A stretch of 64,000 bases of DNA from NCBI RefSeq assembly GCF_949628265.1, contig NC_088787.1:29502501-29566500 (forward strand). Direction: 5' to 3'. This stretch comes from Cloeon dipterum (taxonomy: Eukaryota > Arthropoda > Insecta > Ephemeroptera > Baetidae). Below are positions 36,401-55,432 of the stretch, piece by piece (the stretch's first letter is position 1; every line of letters starts with the position of its first letter). The notes below the pieces were generated by a model. The model was not told the origin of the DNA and did no database searches. It was given only the letters and a program-made list of their open reading frames with translations. The translations under genes were made by a program, and so were the position numbers.

Positions 36401-39400
36401 GCGGCTGCCACAGTTTCAGGCCGTTTTCCAGGCGGAACGACTGCAGGTCGTGTTCCTTCAGCAGATGGCACAGTGGGGCAAACAGATACACGAAGAGCTA
36501 TATGACCCATTTTTATTTTCAAAGATCAACATTTTCGTGTTTTTCTACCGTAATTGAAGGGATAGAGAAGAGGTAGTGGGAGGAGGCAACTTTGCGCGAG
36601 GTATTTTTCTCTAACTCGTCGTTGGCACATTCTTCGGCCGCGTCTAAAATGATCCAGTGCAGGGTATATAGAAGTTTCGTCTCGGCAGCACTCAGATTCT
36701 GCAAGCTGGTGTTTTCTCGTCTGAAACCAACATGATCGCGGGATATTTATTTAATGTTTCTTTCGTAGAAATTAAATTCTGCTCCGATCACGATGCACGA
36801 TATCAAAGTGCATTTGTAACATTTTTCTCATTTCATAATGATAAATTTAATTTCCTACAGTGGTGGAAAATGTTTAAAAAAAATATAAGTAATTTTTTAA
36901 CTTTCAGGGATCTCTTTAGACCTTCAAAACTATAAATTAAATTACAAATTGCAAATTACCTGTTGCTGAGGAGCGAGGCTGCACAGTGCATGACGTGCGG
37001 AAATGAGGCCTGGACCAATTTCCATCGCGGCACAGCTTTTATAGCCTCGGTTAGACTTGGGCTGAGGCCAAACTGGATGTTTTGCACGAGCACTTTTTCA
37101 AACGACTGCGAACGAGAAAGATTATTAGGACACAAAGTCTCCAACAAAAACAGAAACAAGAAAAGACGGGAAGAGGAAATATATATATGGACGATATTGG
37201 CCAAGGATAATTTACGCGGAAAGCGTATTGTATTAAATGTGCTGTATATAATCACGGGGGGTGCGCAACGAATCTTTACATTTGCTAGTCACACAGTGCC
37301 AATCGGCCACGAATTTACTGAACGTACAGAATTTTACAGCCGCGGGGTCCCAATTTTATTATCCCTGCGGAGAAAGCGGCTCATTTGAACTCAAGGCGCG
37401 TCTCGTTGATTTGAATTTAACTGCTCCACGCGGTGTGCATGTGTCATAACTTTTTATGACTTTCTGCGTGCTGACCGACCAGACTCTATACAGAGGCAGC
37501 TATTTTCGACTTCATCAGCAATGACTGGAAATCCGTTATAGCCAGCTCAAACTCACTGAAGAATATTAGGCCCATCAAGGCTCAGAGAGCTAGAGGGAAT
37601 TAACATTGCTTCCAATCACATATACGTCTTTTTGCTAAGTTGCAAGTGTCTAAGAATAAATATTTTATGCATAAATAATTAAGTGATTTTTGAAAGTTAT
37701 ATCCGGCGCCTTTTGAACAACAAATGAGGGATTATACTACAATCGATATTCAAAAATTAAAAAAAGAAATATGCAACAGTTCCTCAATCTGTTGTAGCAG
37801 TCTTGGAATTCTAATCAGCGGTGAATAAATATATTTCCTCGCCTAAATTCCATTCTGATTGACTAAAATCCGACAAACTGTCACGCTACAGTCGATTTGG
37901 TGCATTCGACTAAGCGGCTCGCGTTTTCCTCATAAAAAAGTTTCGTGTTTATCGTCATTGATTGATTGCGCTTTCGCTTTTTATTTGAAATGCATGTGTG
38001 CGAGCACGAAGAAGTGGGAAGAAACAGAGAAAGAAGGGCGGTTAGTGGGTTGGTGGTGCTTGTTTTTACACATACCTTGCACGCCTCCTTCAGCTCCTAA
38101 GGGTCAAGATAAAGTGGGTTTATTATTAGACAGTGCAAAAATAACAGATCTACTCAAGAAGGAGGGCCGCAGCGATTGAACGCGTGATTGATTTTGAGGC
38201 GAAATTTACAAGGCAACACTAAATTTAACTCTTTGATGACAAGAAAACAACTCAGCATATTTTTCCTGCTGAGTTTTTGGACAAAAAAGGAAACTGTTTT
38301 TTGAGGCTCAGCATGCAAACTTACATGATGTCCTGGTGCATTTTGGCAAAACTGCGGTTGGCAGAAATAGAGAGACGGACACAGACAATTAGTAGCACAT
38401 TTTTCGACATATATACAGACAAGAAGGATTTAGTACATATTTTCTTAAATAAAAATATTTTAATTTTTATCAAAACACAAAACTTTGCCAGGAATTGGTT
38501 TAAAAATTGTAAAAGATGGGAGCGAACTGATCTCAATCTTTAATGATTGCCTCTTATTAGTTTTTGAAAATTAACTGCAGATCCTATTATTAATCATGAT
38601 GTCAAATCGTTATTTGAACAGATAAAAAATAAAATTCCGGCTAAGTAAACATTTAACAGTTTGTGAACTGATTTAACAAGGGCACATCTGCGTTTCTTCC
38701 CTCCATTTATGCACATGTATACTGTATTATTATAATCGTGGGAGGCAGATTGGTATCAGGCCGTGTGTTGGCTCTGACATGAACACAAAAGGGGCTGCCG
38801 ATGTGTTTGGATGCGTCACAGAACGGAACAATGGCCTGCGTACTTAACGGTCACACACCTTTTATGCGGGGCAAACGAGAGTTTATGTGTACGTTAGTAT
38901 AGCGCTCTCGCTGGGTATGCCAGGCAGGTGGGATAAATGTCACGAGGCTGCAGCGGCAGACACGATACTACTTGGGGAGAACAATATGCTCTCGCCATGA
39001 TGTCCATCGATTTTCACCAGACTAGACGACTTGGCCCTTATTAAATTTCTCAGAAATAATGTCGAACATTTGCACAGCCGGCGTTTGATTACTTTCAATT
39101 TCAACGAGAGAAAATTAGGAATTAACTCTAGGGCATTTTAAATCCCTTTTTTCCGATATTTAGTAGATTTAACCTTCCCAGACATTTAAAAACATGTTAT
39201 ATTGATTACGTTTCAAATTTTAGCTCCATTTCTGAGACTATAATAATTTTTCATTGAAAAAAAGGCAATCTTATATTATTGTTTGATTTTGTTCAATGTT
39301 AATTGCGAAAGATAGTAGCACAGACCAATTATGCCAAGAACTGAATAGCCACATGGACACAAATCATGATTCTGCGTGTTTGTTGTATTTATGTACATTA

Positions 39401-39712
39401 GTTTCCTGCAAAAGGACGACAAAGTTTCCACTCCAACACAGTTAATGAGTATTGCTCATGTATTCACATTGATTATGTTACAAAGGTAGAAGCACGCTTT
39501 TTAATACTCACTAAGCAAGTCGTTTCGTGCAGTTTTCCTAGTTTCGGCCGGATGAAAGGACTGAAATTGAGAATTATTCCGCATTGAGCCGGCGTTATAT
39601 AAAGTTTAATAATATGCATGTACCTAGTTTGTCTCCATAGGAAAATTTGAATGGGGATGGGCACCGCTTGGTCCGTCAAACTGTCATCAACAGACTCTTT
39701 ACGTTCAGCCAT
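18308..39712 (-). CDS. unc80: Protein unc-80 homologue (NALCN channel complex subunit), complete
   Basis: A very large cytoplasmic scaffold that, with UNC79, assembles with the sodium leak channel NALCN and sets neuronal resting potential. I reconstruct 56 coding exons (10,089 nt, about 3,362 residues), listed in the three segment entries below; all 55 junctions keep phase. Vertebrate UNC80 is about 3,260 residues, so this looks full length. Diagnostic blocks occur in the right order: PIPIQIFLWRQT at residues 18-29, GLSPSLTEAIKAVPRWKLVQ, DVAVLRSLFISQWCEEG, IKEAHGGVFRRVVLSALIDS, CNRGQWPMWM, HQGYCHPYCYRRHMRACNRL, WSRMEEGA, VIWNCLVEDSALFL, LPSFPRKALESE, HRKPFILQMFGAV, EFRRPRDILLSMVADFL and LLFWTFVDYVA. 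The ATG at 39712 is the first in frame after an upstream stop region. There are no membrane segments. Serine- and charge-rich linkers vary most. It is convergent with the SLC7 gene and divergent from TBCD. Confidence 0.96.
18843..19400 (-). repeat. Dispersed repeat copy A, interrupted by a MITE
   Basis: Read on the minus strand, the two flanks of the MITE match the plus-strand sequence at 63666-63873: TTGGGAGGCGCACCGGCACCGACT versus CTGGGAGGCGCATCGACGCCGACT-like sequence near one end, GGCCACATTGGGC in the middle and GCTCATAGCCC at the other end. It lies in UNC80 intron 55. The unit is about 200 bp without the insertion. No typical tRNA A/B boxes were recognised, so I do not call it a SINE. 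Confidence 0.75.
18923..19293. mobile_element. hAT-like MITE, 371 bp, with 8-bp target duplication
   Basis: The ends are CAGGGTTGCA (18923) and TGCAACCCTG (ending 19293), exact 10-bp inverted repeats of the type common in hAT elements. They are flanked by CTTCCCGC (18915-18922) and CTCCCCGC (19294-19301), an 8-bp target duplication with one mismatch. The related repeat at 63.7 kb has a single uninterrupted copy of this site (GGGGAG followed by CCGAAAAGATGG), which shows the insertion boundaries independently. Non-coding. Confidence 0.85.
27618..31615 (-). CDS. unc80: UNC80 segment 2: coding exons 21-34 (residues about 969-1968)
   Basis: Exons: 31615-31462, 31139-30826, 30765-30647, 30594-30404, 30339-29985, 29930-29661, 29613-29522, 29466-29259, 29199-28970, 28910-28624, 28567-28429, 28366-28119, 28068-27861 and 27801-27618. 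The conserved core spans exons 24-26 (LLEICQPGSVPDAQLLAALL, FYQWAETIGARLED, EEEDFLDEG, LLLLEITTFLRETYQAL) and 30-34 (Cys/His-rich segment, LKYIKAH, PVAWELLLEP, PPPGIEFTLPSP, DPPWMPQ). Exon 29 has two in-frame acceptors 9 nt apart (starting 29199 or 29190). Exon 21 is the least certain but contains a KFLFKKRSTSS block in the position of a conserved basic motif. Confidence 0.88.
32462..39712 (-). CDS. unc80: UNC80 segment 1: coding exons 1-20 (residues 1 to about 968)
   Basis: Exons in transcript order: 39712-39624, 39560-39512, 37105-36960, 36720-36549, 36497-36275, 36146-36064, 36005-35856, 35805-35735, 35673-35509, 35456-35299, 35242-35055, 34971-34781, 34451-34422, 34025-33890, 33795-33595, 33536-33398, 33344-33209, 33151-32913, 32858-32668 and 32610-32462. 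Exons 1-5 and 16-20 match the conserved N-terminal blocks; exons 6-8 and 10-15 encode low-conservation linkers and are supported mainly by phase and splice signals. Exon 8 ends at a GC donor. Exon 13 is a 30-nt microexon. Intron 2 (37106-39511, 2.4 kb) is the longest in the gene. Confidence 0.88.
34422..34451 (-). other. unc80: UNC80 microexon 13 (30 nt)
   Basis: Acceptor CTGTCCTAG, donor GG before GTAAGT. Encodes CLIDELASA plus split codons. Both flanking introns are phase 2, so skipping removes exactly 10 residues without a frameshift, as for neural cassette microexons. Confidence 0.65.
37106..39511 (-). other. unc80: UNC80 intron 2, long, with GC-richer patches
   Basis: A 2.4-kb intron. 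Patches at 37260-37450 and 38740-38990 are clearly GC-richer than the rest and carry CACGTG-like and CGCTCTCG motifs, so they could be enhancers or alternative exons. No coding exon is convincing. Confidence 0.35.
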
Positions 39713-42700
39713 TCTGAAAATGACACGAACGCACAATTGATTGAATTTCCCTGTTATGAACATATGAAAAATATCTTTATAAACGGGAAAAGAACGCAAG
39801 AGGGTAAAAATTTATAATTTTTTTGTGATGTTCGCTTCAGTGAGTTGTCGATTGTTTTCATAATGCAACAAAAATTAAACTAAAAAATCTGTAAAACCAA
39901 AAGCTACAACAATTTCCAGATTGCCATTATTCCCGAAAATATAGATGGTGGTATTTTTTTATTTACTATCGATTTATAAAGCCTTCATCTAGTTGACGGT
40001 TTTGATATGGCTTATCTCATCCATTTAGCAAAATAAAATTTCCTGTGTGTTTGTCATGGTTTAGCATTGCAGCCCATTTTCTCAAAAATTTTCAGTGCTG
40101 GCGATGTGCATATATTTTTGCTTCATTTAAATCCTCAGGAACTAGTGTATCAATGCCAACACCTGGCCTTTTCTGCATTTGACAAAACAATTCCTCTTAA
40201 ATAATATAATGTGGGAGACTTAAGTTTGGAGCATGCGAAAAAAAAGATAGAGGTTTGCTTTAAATAAAAACACTATTAATATTTACTTTTTTTCACAAGC
40301 TATGAATGCTTTAAAAGTGTTTAATGATTTACGCGGTTTTAATGAGCTTTAAAAAATTATTAAGTTGAACACTACGCCCACACCCCAATCTGTCAAATTG
40401 AATAATTCAGAGCGTCGGTTTTTTGCGGCCATCTCACTAGTCCAAGGTTTTCTTCTCATTTGTAGAGGATTTGCCTTTTTTAAACGGTCCATAATATTCC
40501 AGCAGCAGATGAGTGCACATGTGAGCCGAATTTTCTCTGCTCTCGCGCTTGGCTTGCGTCCAGAAAGCGGAATTCATCCGGCAGCGGTGGAGAGTACTTG
40601 TGGATTGTTGAATAAAATATTCGCTCTCCGAGCACACCCGGCAGAGGCTTGGTTTGAAAATAGAGAGTATTGAACGCTTTTTATTTGCCGCTTCTTCGAC
40701 ACATTGAATTTATGGAAACGGACAGCGTGTGTATGGCATTGGCGTCTGCTTTGTGTTTGTTTGAAAATTCGCGATGAAAGAGGCGAGAAATAAGGGAACG
40801 AGCGCCAGAGAGCAGTTTGCGATTGTTTTTCAACTCGAGCAGATGAAGTGAGCCTTTGTTTTCGTTTGGGACGAGTGTTGTGAGAAGTCTAGACTCACAC
40901 GCCGGAGAATCAGGCATTCAATTTCGTATACAATTTGCACTCATGATAATTTATTTGGATGAACTCCAAAATAGCATTTATTTAATCTCTCTTTGATCTA
41001 TCTGCCCTATTTTTTAGTATCAAGAAAACTTTTCAATCGCCCATCTCGAAGTTTTGAAACTCGGGAGTTTTCAAAGTTTTTTATGCTCAGATCGATAGAG
41101 ATCGTATTACGAGCGATAACGGTTTTGCGGCTGTGGGCTAAATGCAGCAGATGGGTATTTGGTTCGAGAGTGCTTGCATGTGTGTCTGTGTGAAAAGCTC
41201 GTTGCGATTGATTGGCTGATTCGGGGCCAATTTGTGAGAGTAGCTCTGGCCGAGTATGAGTGCGGGCGGCGTGCGTTATCATTCTCCGCGGCTCCTGCGC
41301 CGCGCCAACGAACGAAACCGGTGCACGGGGCGAAACCGAGCTGGGCAGCTTCGCGTGACCTGCCAACCGTACTCTGTCCCTTCTTTCATTTTCGCGCAAA
41401 GTTTGTCTTATTTTCGCTATTAGCCAATCGCCGAGGAGCATGGAAATAAGAGCAGATTGGGGTGGGCGAGGGTGATGTGTGACAGCAGCAGCCGCGCTGA
41501 CGATCAATCGATAAATCACAATCGCTTTTCGTTTCAACGAAAAGGAATCTTTCCCATGGTATCTTAGAAAAAAATCATATTGGGTTTAAGATGATTTTTG
41601 CTTTAATTTAAAGTTTCAGAGATGATAAAAATTATTTTTATTGTTTGATTTTTAGTGTCAAAAATTTTCAGGTTGAATTCCGCGTGATATTAGCTTGCTT
41701 TTTTATGAATTAAAATATGAAATAAATTATTGGAGAAAAAACTAAAATACATAAATAGTCCTTGTGAAAATGTCTGACCAACAAATTTAATGTTTTAGAT
41801 GAGAAAATTCAAATAATAGAACTTAACAAAAATTATATACAGAGATTTTTATTAAAAAAAACTAATAAGACAATTGAAATGGCAATAACAAATTTTATTT
41901 GAAAATATTACATGAAATTTCAAAATTTTCCTTGTTCAGATTTTTTTTTACTTTTGTATTAATTATTAACCCTAACTGCAAGAATTTAAATTTAAGTTTT
42001 CATTACTTCTTAATTATTTTTACAAACCTTGGAGAAAAACAACAACAAGATAGGAATCCATCGAAAGAATCACCAACAAGTAGTGCCAAGATGTGCCAAA
42101 ATTTACAATATTTACCTGTTGTCAGCCGGCACGTCGGGCTATTTGCGAGAGAGTGAGTGTCGCATCATCCCCTCAGGTCGGACTGCGAAAGGTTGGCGAA
42201 GGTCGAGCTGCAGCTGGCGTGTGCGGGGGCGTGTGTTTTGGCGGAGCGGAGGAGGGTGGCTCGGCTCCAGCCCCACATCATCATTGATCCCGGGATGCTG
42301 GCGCCGCCGAGCCAGCGGATGGAGGCTCGCGAACGGCGCACGCTCGCCACCCCCGCGCCACCCCCGCACCACTCGAGCACCACTTGTTCTCCGCGCTGCT
42401 GTCACTGACCCCTCGCTCCTCCGTCACCGCCGCCGATCGGCCTCGTTAACCCTTTCGGTCCTCGCAGTGACACAGTTTTGCACAACAATCAGTGTAGCTC
42501 CTCTCGCTCTGTCCTTCGCGTCCTTCTTTCTCGGCATGAAAGGAATAAAAAATGCAGCCGCCACCGCTTTTTGATCTCTCTCAACAACAGTTTTAACCGA
42601 GTTAAAAGTATTACTGCAAGACAGTCATGCAATCTGTTTTCTGCGGCTTTATAAATTTGGAAAGTGTTGTCTGGCCAGTTTTCCTAGCCATAATTGTCAA

Positions 42701-44295
42701 CCTTAAAGTGATGGATATTTTGTATATTTTTAAGAGTGAAAATAAACATGAATATAATGTATGTACCAGTAATTCTTGGCAGAAGCACGCGAGGTTTTCA
42801 TAATTGCCAGAAGAAATTAAATGCAGCAGAACCTTTCTGTAGAAATATGGAAAAAATAAACAGCTCGCTACACACCGAGGAAGATAAATTTAATTTCAGT
42901 CATGAAAATAGTTGTTTAAATTTTGATTGAATTCCATCGCAGAAAAACTAATTTTTCAAATTTAAAACCCAGCTTTCTTAATTTCACATTTAATATAATT
43001 TCCAAAAAATATTAATGAATAATGATATTAATTTTGGAAAGTATGAGGAAATACCAACTTTTTTTAATGCCACAACGACTCCCTCTTGGTTTTGCTGGAT
43101 AAAAAGTGAGACTGAGCCAATCTTGATAATTTGAGTACACATATAACTTCTGGCACGAATTTTAGATGAGCTTTTTTGTCTGTAGAAGGTAGTGCCAATA
43201 AAATCTGCTCAATTTGTGAGGTAAATAACATGACCGGCATAAAATAAAGCAGTTATTCCTTTTTTAATATATTTTAACTTGTTGTCTTCTTCTTAATATT
43301 AATATTGAATTCAAGAGAGTTTTTAAACTTTTCCAGATTCAATTGCAGAGAGATATGTATATTTTTGTTTTGCATCGGTGGCGTTTTCCTCTTCAATGCT
43401 TTTTATCTCGCGCGTGGCACAGCAGGCGCGCGCGGTGTTAATTGCTGCCGTGTTTGTTCTCAACTTAGGACGAAAGTGTCAACAAACGTGTCTGATTGCT
43501 ATGCAAACATTCGCGCCACTTGTGGTATCAAAAGTGAAAGTAAGAGCCTGAATTAGAAAAGTTTTTCTTTCTATATATCTATTTTTGCAAATTTATTATG
43601 GAAATTTCACAACATGAATAAATATTAATGCAATCATCTTTATTAAAGAGACTTGCAACAAGATAAATAAATGTAAACAAGTCAGTGCGGTTGAACTCGC
43701 GTAAGAAAACAAAAACTTAAAAAGTTGAAAAAACATTATGACATGTGTTTCTAGAAAAAAATTTAAAGGTTTTCACATAATTATGACATTCTTATTTGAG
43801 ATTTTTTATTCTAAGTTAAAAAATTAGGTATAACGCTGAAAATTAAGACTTTAAGGGTTAAACTTGGAAAAATAAGGGAAATAAGGGCAAATTTAATGAA
43901 TTTATTAAATAAATTAGTAATCTAATAAAAAGTCTAAGAGTCCGATTGGGGATGAATGGGCGGGGCACGTCCAAGGTCTCACGCAGGTCAACAAATGCTC
44001 GCTGGAAAGAGGGTAAAAAAATTTTATGATAATAAAATCATTTCATCTTGGACGCCTGTGCTCTCGTAGCTATGCAACTCGCAGCCCTTTGGCGCTCGGC
44101 GGGCATGTCTAAGCCTGCAACAACGAGTCGACACTCTCCGGGCGAGTTCGGCCATCGTTCGCCTTACACACGTGGGCGTCACCGTGTTTACATGCGATGC
44201 GAATACGGCGAATAGAGTGAAGTGAACGACCGCACCGTGCGCAGTTTGAGATAATTTGAGACCGACTATACGAAGTGTCCAACCGATTGTCCAGC
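39713..44295. promoter_or_regulatory. 4.6-kb divergent region between UNC80 and TBCD
   Basis: Holds the upstream regions of two divergent genes. 39840-40360 and 41560-42050 are AT-rich. GC-richer blocks lie at 40480-41500 and 42110-42560, the latter with unusually GC-rich open frames (listed separately). 44040-44290 is the GC-rich leader of TBCD, with short upstream ATGs at 44105 and 44190. No TATA box stands out. Confidence 0.45.
42177..42408 (+). other. Unassigned GC-rich open frame, possible terminal exon
   Basis: After a good acceptor (CATCATCCCCTCAG, ending 42176) a frame runs to TGA at 42406-42408. It has almost exclusively G or C at third codon positions and encodes about 76 residues including KVELQLACAGACVLAERRR and PHIIIDPGMLAPPSQRM. 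Phase would need a preceding exon ending with two codon bases; none was found. Another plus frame (42029-42574) is also open, so a CpG-rich promoter is an equally good explanation. Family not recognised. Confidence 0.3.
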
Positions 44296-50935
<6,640 letters not shown>

Positions 50936-51175
50936 GCTCCCTCTGAGTTTCACACCATTTTTGCATGTTTGATAACTCACACTATTAATCTGTGTTACGT
51001 TACTAAAGTTATGTTATTTTTATTTTTACTTTTGCACTAAATTTCAAATTTTGGTATGAGCACTGAAATAACGATATTATTTAGAGCTGAAAGCACCAAA
51101 TTAACATTATTGTTATATGTATGTGATAAAAAAGCATTTCATGCGAAAATTTTGCTTCTGCTGAAATTTAATTAA

Positions 51176-51181
51176 AATAAA
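51176..51181 (+). terminator. TBCD: TBCD poly(A) signal
   Basis: AATAAA about 240 bases after the TBCD stop. Confidence 0.6.
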
Positions 51182-52232
51182 GAGTCGGTAAAATACGTAA
51201 ATCGCATAATTGTTTCACCTTCGCCAGCAGGGTTTGGGGAATCACAAAAGAAATACCAGTTAAAAGATCTTTTGTAAGTAATGAGTGAGGCTAATTAAGA
51301 GAATGGAGAATGACACAAGAAATTCACATTTAGAGCAGGATATATTTTATTAAATTTGATGATATCACAAAAAAATTGATGTCCGATATTTTACAGTTTT
51401 TAATCTTTGTTTTGACACTGAAGGCATTTCATTATTTTATGGAGAGACAATGACGCGTGTTACAAGACTCTTATGTATTCCAAGCGTGAGATTCTCTCTG
51501 ATCAAAAAACAGCATGTGTGTTCATTGCTCCTCAAACCTGTTCTATTTTAAAAACATCATTGCAAAACTATCAGTGTTATTCATGGTCGCCTGTTCAGTG
51601 TCCTAAATCGCGAATGTAAACTTCCTCTGCAGCTTTCTCTGGCCTTCTGTAATTCGTGTCCCCGCAGAACGTTAAAAAAATTAAACTATGGACACTTGTT
51701 TTTCAGCAATACCATTTTTGAAATCGAAATTAACAGCCTCCTCTAATGCAGATCTAAGAAAAATTGAAATAATATTTCATTTTTTTAAGTTTTCAAATAG
51801 AAATAGACATCAAGTACATGTAAATTAGTTCCATTATTATTTTGATACAAAAATTTAATTCCTATCCTGAGAAAGATGAACTTTGTTCAGATAAGCATTG
51901 TATTCTATCATTCTATATTACACGAGACGATCTTTTTTCTATGGATTTATAATCGCATTGGATTGTGACAATAAATTAAACGAGTGATACAATTACTCGT
52001 TACAGGATTATTACACAACACACATATTTCAGAGAAAACTTAGGCATCAGTAAACAAGAAATTGAAACAGTGTTTACTATCCACGTGAAAAGGATAAAAA
52101 AACGAGTAAACTGTAAGTTAGTTTTATGCCCCACATATATTACAGAATTATATTCATCAGGATCTACAAATATAAATATGAGCATGCACGCGCTTGGCGT
52201 GTGCGTCGCTAGAGTCAGTTAAGCTTCTACAT

Positions 52233-52438
52233 CTAACCAAGAATTTCTTTGATAGTCACATGATCGGCGGAGTTGTGTTTGAGCCTCTCGACCGGTTTTC
52301 CATCCACACAACTCTCTCGCACCCTGAAGATCGACTCTTTTGCAGCATTCATGGTGCGCATTAGACTGTCATTCGCTCTTTGATCAATTGCTTTAATACA
52401 TCTGCATCTCGTTAATTCGGTCTCATTCATCCAACTAT
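52233..52438 (-). other. Unrecognised minus-strand open frame, possible last coding exon
   Basis: From a possible acceptor (CATCAAAG at 52439) a frame of 68 codons ends at 52233. It is rich in charged residues and shows mixed codon use, with segments RCRCIKAIDQRANDSL and VDGKPVERLKHNSADHVTIK. No upstream exon was identified and no family is recognised, so it could be a chance frame. Confidence 0.25.
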
Positions 52439-53928
52439 CTTTGATGGAGGATGGGAAAAATAAAAAATGAAAATCCTACAAAATTACAATAAACACAGAT
52501 TTAAATTGCTTCACTAAAATTCTGCTCTTTACTTGACATCATAATTTGTATTTCCAAATAAAAATACATTGTAAGTTTTTCTCAGCTTTTAGTTGAATTA
52601 AGGATTGTGACTTGATTTCATTTTTTTTTCTTGCCTAATTTTAGTAAAAGCTTTTACAGTGCTTTCTGCACTCCCAATAGGAGACAGATGGACAAGACAT
52701 GGTCTTGCGGTTTAACCCAAATATTTGAAGCCAACGCCTCACCTGAATTAAAGTTTCAATGCGAATCAATTCCACTTGAATCCAAAGCACTCTTTTTGGC
52801 TTTTGTACCCTTTGAACAATAACTAAATAAGGGATAATGGATTGACAGCGTAGAAGCGTCAAATTGTCAAGCAGAGTGCTATCAATTAATGATTTAATGT
52901 CATCAATTAAAGTTTTGTTATTTATGCTTGAACATCTTTAATGTCTGTTTGATCTAAGAAAAATCAAGAAAAACCAGTCACATAGTATAATATGCGTGCA
53001 CGTACAATGTCACTTATAATTACAAAATAAAGTGAGCAACTACTGCTAGCCACGTACGTACTACATTGTCATGAAGAAATATTTATGATTACATTTTTAT
53101 TTATATATTACGAAGTAAATAATTATTGAAAGGACTATCAATTTAAAGGGATGATATGATTGTACCTTTTATACATTGGAAACATAATGTCATCTTGCAA
53201 TATTATTTTTATATTCTGAAACTGAATTGCACTTGAAAAATGAACGATCGCTTTAATCGCATGCATTCTGGTTGAACCGTGTAAAGTCTTACGTCAGCGT
53301 CAGCACTAATACCGCTATGAGGTTAATATTATACTTCGATTATTGAATGGAGAATGCTGAGCAAAGTAGTCAGTTTCAGCATTTTTCTCTTTTTTATCCA
53401 TTAATAACGGGGAAAGTTGTTCTATCCCCTTTAAGTCACACCATAATTCATTGAGTAAAGCACAGATTAAGAAAACTGCATATATTATTCTAGTTTTATG
53501 GCAAATTATGAACTAGATAAACAATTTTTTACCGTTCATTTAGATAAAAACACAATAAAAATCTCAAAATTCATCATGACTTTGATCCTTTTCACCAATT
53601 AATCAAATTTCAACTAGAACTAAATTCACAAGTAATTGCAAGTATATAAGGAAAATATGTAACGCCACTCAATAAGAAAACTGGTCCGCTTTAGTAAAAA
53701 TTTAACAACTATATAGCTGTTAATTTTAAATTGCTCCTTATAATCGTGACTTATACGTTCACGTATGCTTGGAACGATAGTGAAAAAGTAGCTGCGGGGT
53801 CCGTGGGGTCATCTACGTGTATTGGCGGTTACAGAAACGAGTTTTGGGCTGTGAAATGTCTCATCACATGACTTGGATCGTGGTCGGCCCTTATTAGTAG
53901 TAGCGATGCAGCGCTTAAATGAGATGCC

Positions 53929-53988
53929 TATATATAACTATTCTGACCCTAACTCAACTCGCGTCCCGACAAAACTGTCGTCAGGTCG
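53929..53988 (+). promoter_or_regulatory. Candidate TATA-type core promoter
   Basis: TATATATAA at 53929-53937 stands about 27 bases before a CTCAACTC initiator-like site (A at 53956). A GGTCG downstream-promoter-like sequence follows at 53984. The preceding 150 bp (from 53790) is GC-richer than the region. No known gene follows closely; the signal-peptide ORF at 55433 is the nearest plus-strand candidate. Confidence 0.45.
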
Positions 53989-55432
53989 CTTAATATGAAA
54001 TTAAACTTAAATTTCTGCATCGGAAATAGATTGTGTGGCTTAATTGTAAAAAATTACAGTCGAAATATTCAGAATTTTTAAAACTCTAGCGTTAAAACCA
54101 TAAAAAACCAAGCATATCTTTGAACTGTTCTTAGCGTGTTTAATTTTTAGAGCGTTGAGTTTGGTGAAAATAAATGTTTTAGCAATTATAAACGTGGAAT
54201 ATGTTTTTGGACATCGTTGGTGAATAGAAGGAGTCGCACATATCATTCATGCCCACTCGGTCAGCTCGTGATCAAAGAATCTTACATAACTGGTTATTTC
54301 ATTTAGCTGGATTTTTATCTATGAGCGTGCCATTCTGAGACACTGCCTCTTTAATTTCCAGCGTAATATTCTTTACTCTTGATTATTGCTGCGTCTCATT
54401 TTACTTGAGTTATCACTTGTCTTCAAACGTAATTAATTTTTTATTAACCAACAATTTTCAGTGTCAAATTCCAGAGAAATTAATATGAAATAGCATGAGG
54501 GATAGAAAAGTATAAAAGTATAGTCTAAGGTCTCTTGAAAAACTAGTAATTTTATCTCAAAGCAGCGTTCGTATTGACATTTAAATTGGGTAAAAGGAAA
54601 AAAGATCCATCACGTTATTTACTTTCAGCACGATTACTTACTTACACGAAATTATGCGTAAATTTTACTATTTTTCACGTTCACAATGATTAAACATGAT
54701 ATTTTAATACTGAAAAATTGATTCAAGAGAAGGATTAAGTTGCTCAATTTGTCCTAAAGTGTATGGTGTGTCATTATTTTGAAGGAGCTTAAGTGGATTT
54801 GAACATTTAATTTCGTTCCAACTCTTATAAATACACATCGCACTGGTAGATAACATAAATGAGTGCTGAAGGAATGCTTTCACGTCCAGCCCAATATGAA
54901 GGTTAACTTTTTTTCTCCGCTAGAGATGGGTCAAATATTTTTAGATTATTTGAATTCTTATAATAAATATCTAATCCTAATTTTGGATTTTTTACGATCG
55001 ATTTTTCAGCAATCGTTTGCTGATTTTGTCCCATACCCATCGTGCAGATTAGCGACAAATATCACCAAATTACGTAATGCTTATTATATAACAATCCGGT
55101 TTGCCAGAAAATTGTATAAAAAAGCGATTATTGCATTGAGAGTTTATTTTAAGCATTTTAAGTGCTGAATAAAATACATGTTCAGAGAACCGGCTTTGTG
55201 GGTAGACTACACCGCATGAAAGCTTCACATTATTGTTGCATTTTTCTCTGTACACCATTAAATTGCGATTTTATTTTTATAAAATTATTTACAAAAATGT
55301 TGGAATGTAAGGAAATAAATTACACTAATCAAACTCAAAACCAAAATTTGTGAGACTAATGTGCAGTTTTGTGCAACTGCTTTGCAACCAACAGTTGTTT
55401 GGGACTTTGCAACGGTGAAACAGACATGTGCC

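Noticed and set aside
37261-37449. 62-codon plus frame in UNC80 intron 2
   Set aside because: Looks mildly coding-like but has no recognisable relatives and no supporting splice partner.
41007-41537. 176-codon minus-strand open frame upstream of UNC80
   Set aside because: No domain or family resemblance, irregular composition, lies in a GC-richer promoter-like block; length alone is not persuasive.
42029-42574. 181-codon plus-strand frame in the GC-rich block
   Set aside because: An Arg/Trp/Ser/Pro-rich translation typical of an off-frame reading of GC-rich DNA; the 42177-42408 frame has much better codon periodicity.
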